A DNA stretch of 33,525 nt. Source: Treponema sp. Lineage in GTDB: Bacteria > Spirochaetota > Spirochaetia > Treponematales > Treponemataceae. Below are positions 32,199 through 33,525 of the stretch, in pieces (the stretch's first letter is position 1; each line of letters opens with the position of its first letter). The stretch lies in contig JAGBIY010000052.1 of NCBI GenBank assembly GCA_017934745.1, forward strand, positions 1 through 33,525, written 5' to 3'. The translations under genes were made by a program, and so were the position numbers. The notes under the pieces are model-generated. The model was not told the origin of the DNA. It did no database searches and saw only the letters and a list, made by a program, of their open reading frames with translations.

Positions 32199-32777
32199 TT
32201 ACAGAATCTGATACATGAAAATGCAGTTCGCATCGTAGGCGGGTTTAACACGGTCATAGACAAACTGCTCATCCTCTTTGGAAAGCCTCGAAAAGCCGAA
32301 TGTGCCGTAATGGTCAATAAGCCTGTCTTCTGGAAGCGCATAAATGTACAGAGCCTGAACCCCCGTGAGCATCTGAATATGCTTTACGAGCGGCATGACG
32401 AATTTGTTGAATATTGTCGCACCAACTTTCCGGATATCCGGGTGAGACTTTCTATAAGAATCATTCACTGCAAAATTGGAAAGTTCCACGGACGGAACCG
32501 TAAAAATTCTTCCGTTTCCTGAATTGAGCGCAAACAGTCCCGTACGAAGCGCAAAATATCCCGCGATTTCACCGGACACTTTGTCTTTGACAAGATATGT
32601 GCGGTCAGCGTTGCTCGTCTCATTATGGGGAGCCAGTTCTTTTAGAAAACGAGCAAGGTTCTTTCCAGCTGGATTCTTAACAGTGAAATCCTGTATAAGG
32701 AGTTCATTGCTGGGAGAGTCGAAAAGATGCTCGTATGTAAAAGTTTTGTCATCGATAGGAGGAAGAAAACTGTTCAT
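32199..32777 (-). CDS. GNAT-fold acetyltransferase-like protein, candidate toxin (copy 2)
   Basis: 192 residues, paralogue of the protein at 9514-10089 over its whole length (RTYLVKDKVSGEIAGYFALRTGL; VELSNFAVNDSYRKSHPDIRKVG; ALYIYALPEDRLIDHYGTFGFSRLSKEDEQF). The coenzyme A loop is again RKVGATIF-like. Its start overlaps the preceding small gene by four bases (ATGA), so translation is coupled. Transcribed leftward, convergent with the zinc-ribbon island. Toxin role is inferred from the two-gene layout. Confidence 0.62.
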   Translation of the reverse strand: MNSFLPPIDDKTFTYEHLFDSPSNELLIQDFTVKNPAGKNLARFLKELAPHNETSNADRTYLVKDKVSGEIAGYFALRTGLFALNSGNGRIFTVPSVELSNFAVNDSYRKSHPDIRKVGATIFNKFVMPLVKHIQMLTGVQALYIYALPEDRLIDHYGTFGFSRLSKEDEQFVYDRVKPAYDANCIFMYQIL

Positions 32778-32980
32778 TCTCCCCCCTGTGCCACACGCTT
32801 TTCTGCAAGTTTCTGCTGGAGTTCTGCCATCTGCTCCTTGTGGAGCTGAGCTTCAAATTCCTCGACTTCCCTGTTCAAATTCGTGAAGTCAGGCTTCGCG
32901 CTAAAAAATCGGACAAGAAACTTGGAAAATTCTGAATTCGGGTCTTCCTTTATGAACTCGGTGTAGGACTTCTGATACAT
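32774..32980 (-). CDS. Small protein upstream of GNAT copy 2, candidate antitoxin
   Basis: 68 residues beginning MYQKSYTEFIKEDPNSEFSKFL, then PDFTNLNREVEEFEAQLHKEQM. Shine-Dalgarno AGGGGG six bases before this ATG decides the start; a longer in-frame extension to 33088 is not supported. Charged, helical, with the PDFTxLxxE motif shared with the small gene at 10076-10273. Overlaps the GNAT gene by four bases. Confidence 0.6.
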   Translation of the reverse strand: MYQKSYTEFIKEDPNSEFSKFLVRFFSAKPDFTNLNREVEEFEAQLHKEQMAELQQKLAEKRVAQGGE

Positions 32981-33062
32981 GACACACCCCCTATCTGTGA
33001 TATATGGATAATATACCATAGAATTCGGGCTTTTAACAGAGACACACCTTCCCCCCTGCCCA

Positions 33063-33266
33063 TCAAACAAAATCCACGGGCAGGGCAACCAAGTCCTCTT
33101 TCAAATACGCCTTTTTGTCATACAGGCAGAGAATCGTACCCTGAGCGCGTTTTTTTCCGCTTTCCTTGTCGAGCACGGAAAAGGCCTGAGCCATCTCTTT
33201 TGTCGGATTCGCGCTCATCTTTATTTCGACAGGATACAGAACCACGCTGGACACCCATGTTGACAA
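33063..33266 (-). pseudogene. C-terminal fragment of a DUF4143-type AAA ATPase
   Basis: About 66 residues: VVLYPVEIKMSANPTKEMAQAFSVLDKE...GTILCLYDKKAYLKEDLVALPVDFV. This is the typical end of the large ATPase/DUF4143 family (PVEIK-S followed by a FxVL segment and CLYD), whose full members have about 400 residues. The rest is absent: the homology stops at an inverted repeat (33259-33295). No proper start codon or Shine-Dalgarno. Non-functional remnant. Confidence 0.65.
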
Positions 33267-33295
33267 ATATAAATTTGAACTTTAGATTTGTCAAC
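33259..33295. repeat. Inverted repeat at the truncation point of the DUF4143 remnant
   Basis: GTTGACAAAT (33259-33268) and ATTTGTCAAC (33286-33295) are perfect 10-bp arms with 17 bases between. It sits exactly where homology to the ATPase ends, so it may mark a deletion or insertion scar. From here to the right repeat (~90 bp) no gene is evident. Confidence 0.6.
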
Positions 33296-33354
33296 AAAAG
33301 CGATTCCACTTCGCGTTTTTGAAGGGCATCCCGCAAAGAATCGAACAAACGACG

Positions 33355-33382
33355 TGGACACGCAACACCAATGCGGTAAAAT
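33355..33382 (+). promoter_or_regulatory. Promoter facing into the right terminal repeat
   Basis: TGGACA (33355-33360), 16-base spacer, TAAAAT (33377-33382), two bases before the repeat. This is the same relation of -10 to repeat as at the left end (TAGAAT, two bases, TAGGTCG). Confidence 0.4.
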
Positions 33383-33384
33383 GA

Positions 33385-33525
33385 TAGGTCGAATGTCGAG
33401 TTTTCACAGTGCAATGGCAGAAACGAGCGGAAGCGGGGTTCCGTCAACAAAAACACTCAGCCACCGCGGAGCGGTACTGCCGTTTTTGTTGGCGGGTTCC
33501 CGCTGGGAGCTTGTTTCTGCAACTA
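33385..33525 (+). repeat. Right terminal copy of the 141-bp repeat
   Basis: Exact inverted copy of 1-141. In frame from the ATG at 33393 it stays open to the contig end (MSSFHSAMAETSGSG...), which explains short spurious ORFs expected at such repeats. It ends GCAACTA, as does the matching segment of the short element at 1343-1433, where cagtatgcataaactcgac follows. Confidence 0.9.

Noticed and set aside
33118..33456. 112-codon open frame on the minus strand at the right end
   Set aside because: It mixes translated dispersed repeat with non-homologous sequence and runs in a different frame from the DUF4143 remnant.
1..33525. Whole window as a composite transposon or linear plasmid with terminal inverted repeats
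   Set aside because: No transposase, recombinase or replication gene, core metabolic genes inside, and an exact 141-bp overlap typical of an assembly k-mer.

Overview
The window looks like a contig from a host-associated spirochaete close to Treponema (genus-level inference). Supporting features are a class I (archaeal/spirochaetal-type) lysyl-tRNA synthetase, BspA/TpLRR leucine-rich-repeat surface proteins, a dCache-type chemotaxis receptor, a formylglycine-enzyme-like (FGE/SUMF1) protein with a diversity-element-like C-terminus, and abundant toxin-antitoxin modules. No rRNA, tRNA, CRISPR array, transposase or integrase was seen.

Left half, 0.2-12.1 kb, is mostly core metabolism. It holds a riboflavin cluster (ribD, ribE, ribBA, ribH) with no recognisable FMN riboswitch. 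Instead the same promoter-operator-like palindrome (TTGACA-N6-TAGTTT-N6-AAACTA) lies before ribD and before ribBA. A bidirectional terminator then separates ribH from a leftward pair, formate-THF ligase (fhs) and a polytopic membrane protein. A chemotaxis receptor and a MarR regulator follow, then a GNAT-type toxin-antitoxin-like pair and lysS.

Middle, 12.1-17.6 kb, is accessory. It has an orphan RelB-like antitoxin, a Fic protein and a YafQ-like toxin with its antitoxin, all bracketed by a ~50-bp repeat. A HTH regulator, a large LRR lipoprotein and a RipA-like membrane protein gene broken by an in-frame stop come next.

Right half, 17.6-32.1 kb, is the striking part: a rightward, closely spaced series of modular genes. 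Five of them (starts 18715, 21508, 26070, 30475, 31452) begin with the same zinc-ribbon cassette and then switch to unrelated C-termini: Sel1 repeats (twice), a YbjN-like domain, an FGE/C-type-lectin fold and ankyrin repeats. Interleaved are three dynamin-family GTPases, two of them translationally coupled and one ending in zinc ribbons, plus a divergent class III nucleotide-cyclase-like protein, a small zinc-finger protein and an unassigned protein. DNA-level evidence shows the cassette being moved: sharp homology boundaries, a relic internal ribosome-binding site in the YbjN fusion, and an ankyrin gene that replaced the body of a tandemly duplicated FGE gene but left its last 27 bp behind. 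My working inference is a modular membrane-remodelling, sensing or conflict island in which the zinc ribbon is a shared adaptor. No function has been shown.

Right end, 32.2-33.5 kb: a second GNAT toxin-antitoxin-like pair, a fragment of a DUF4143 ATPase, and a repeat. The first and last 141 bp of the window are perfect inverted copies. Because 141 is a standard final assembly k-mer, this is most simply an assembly break at a dispersed repeat. A short relative of that repeat lies between ribD and ribE.
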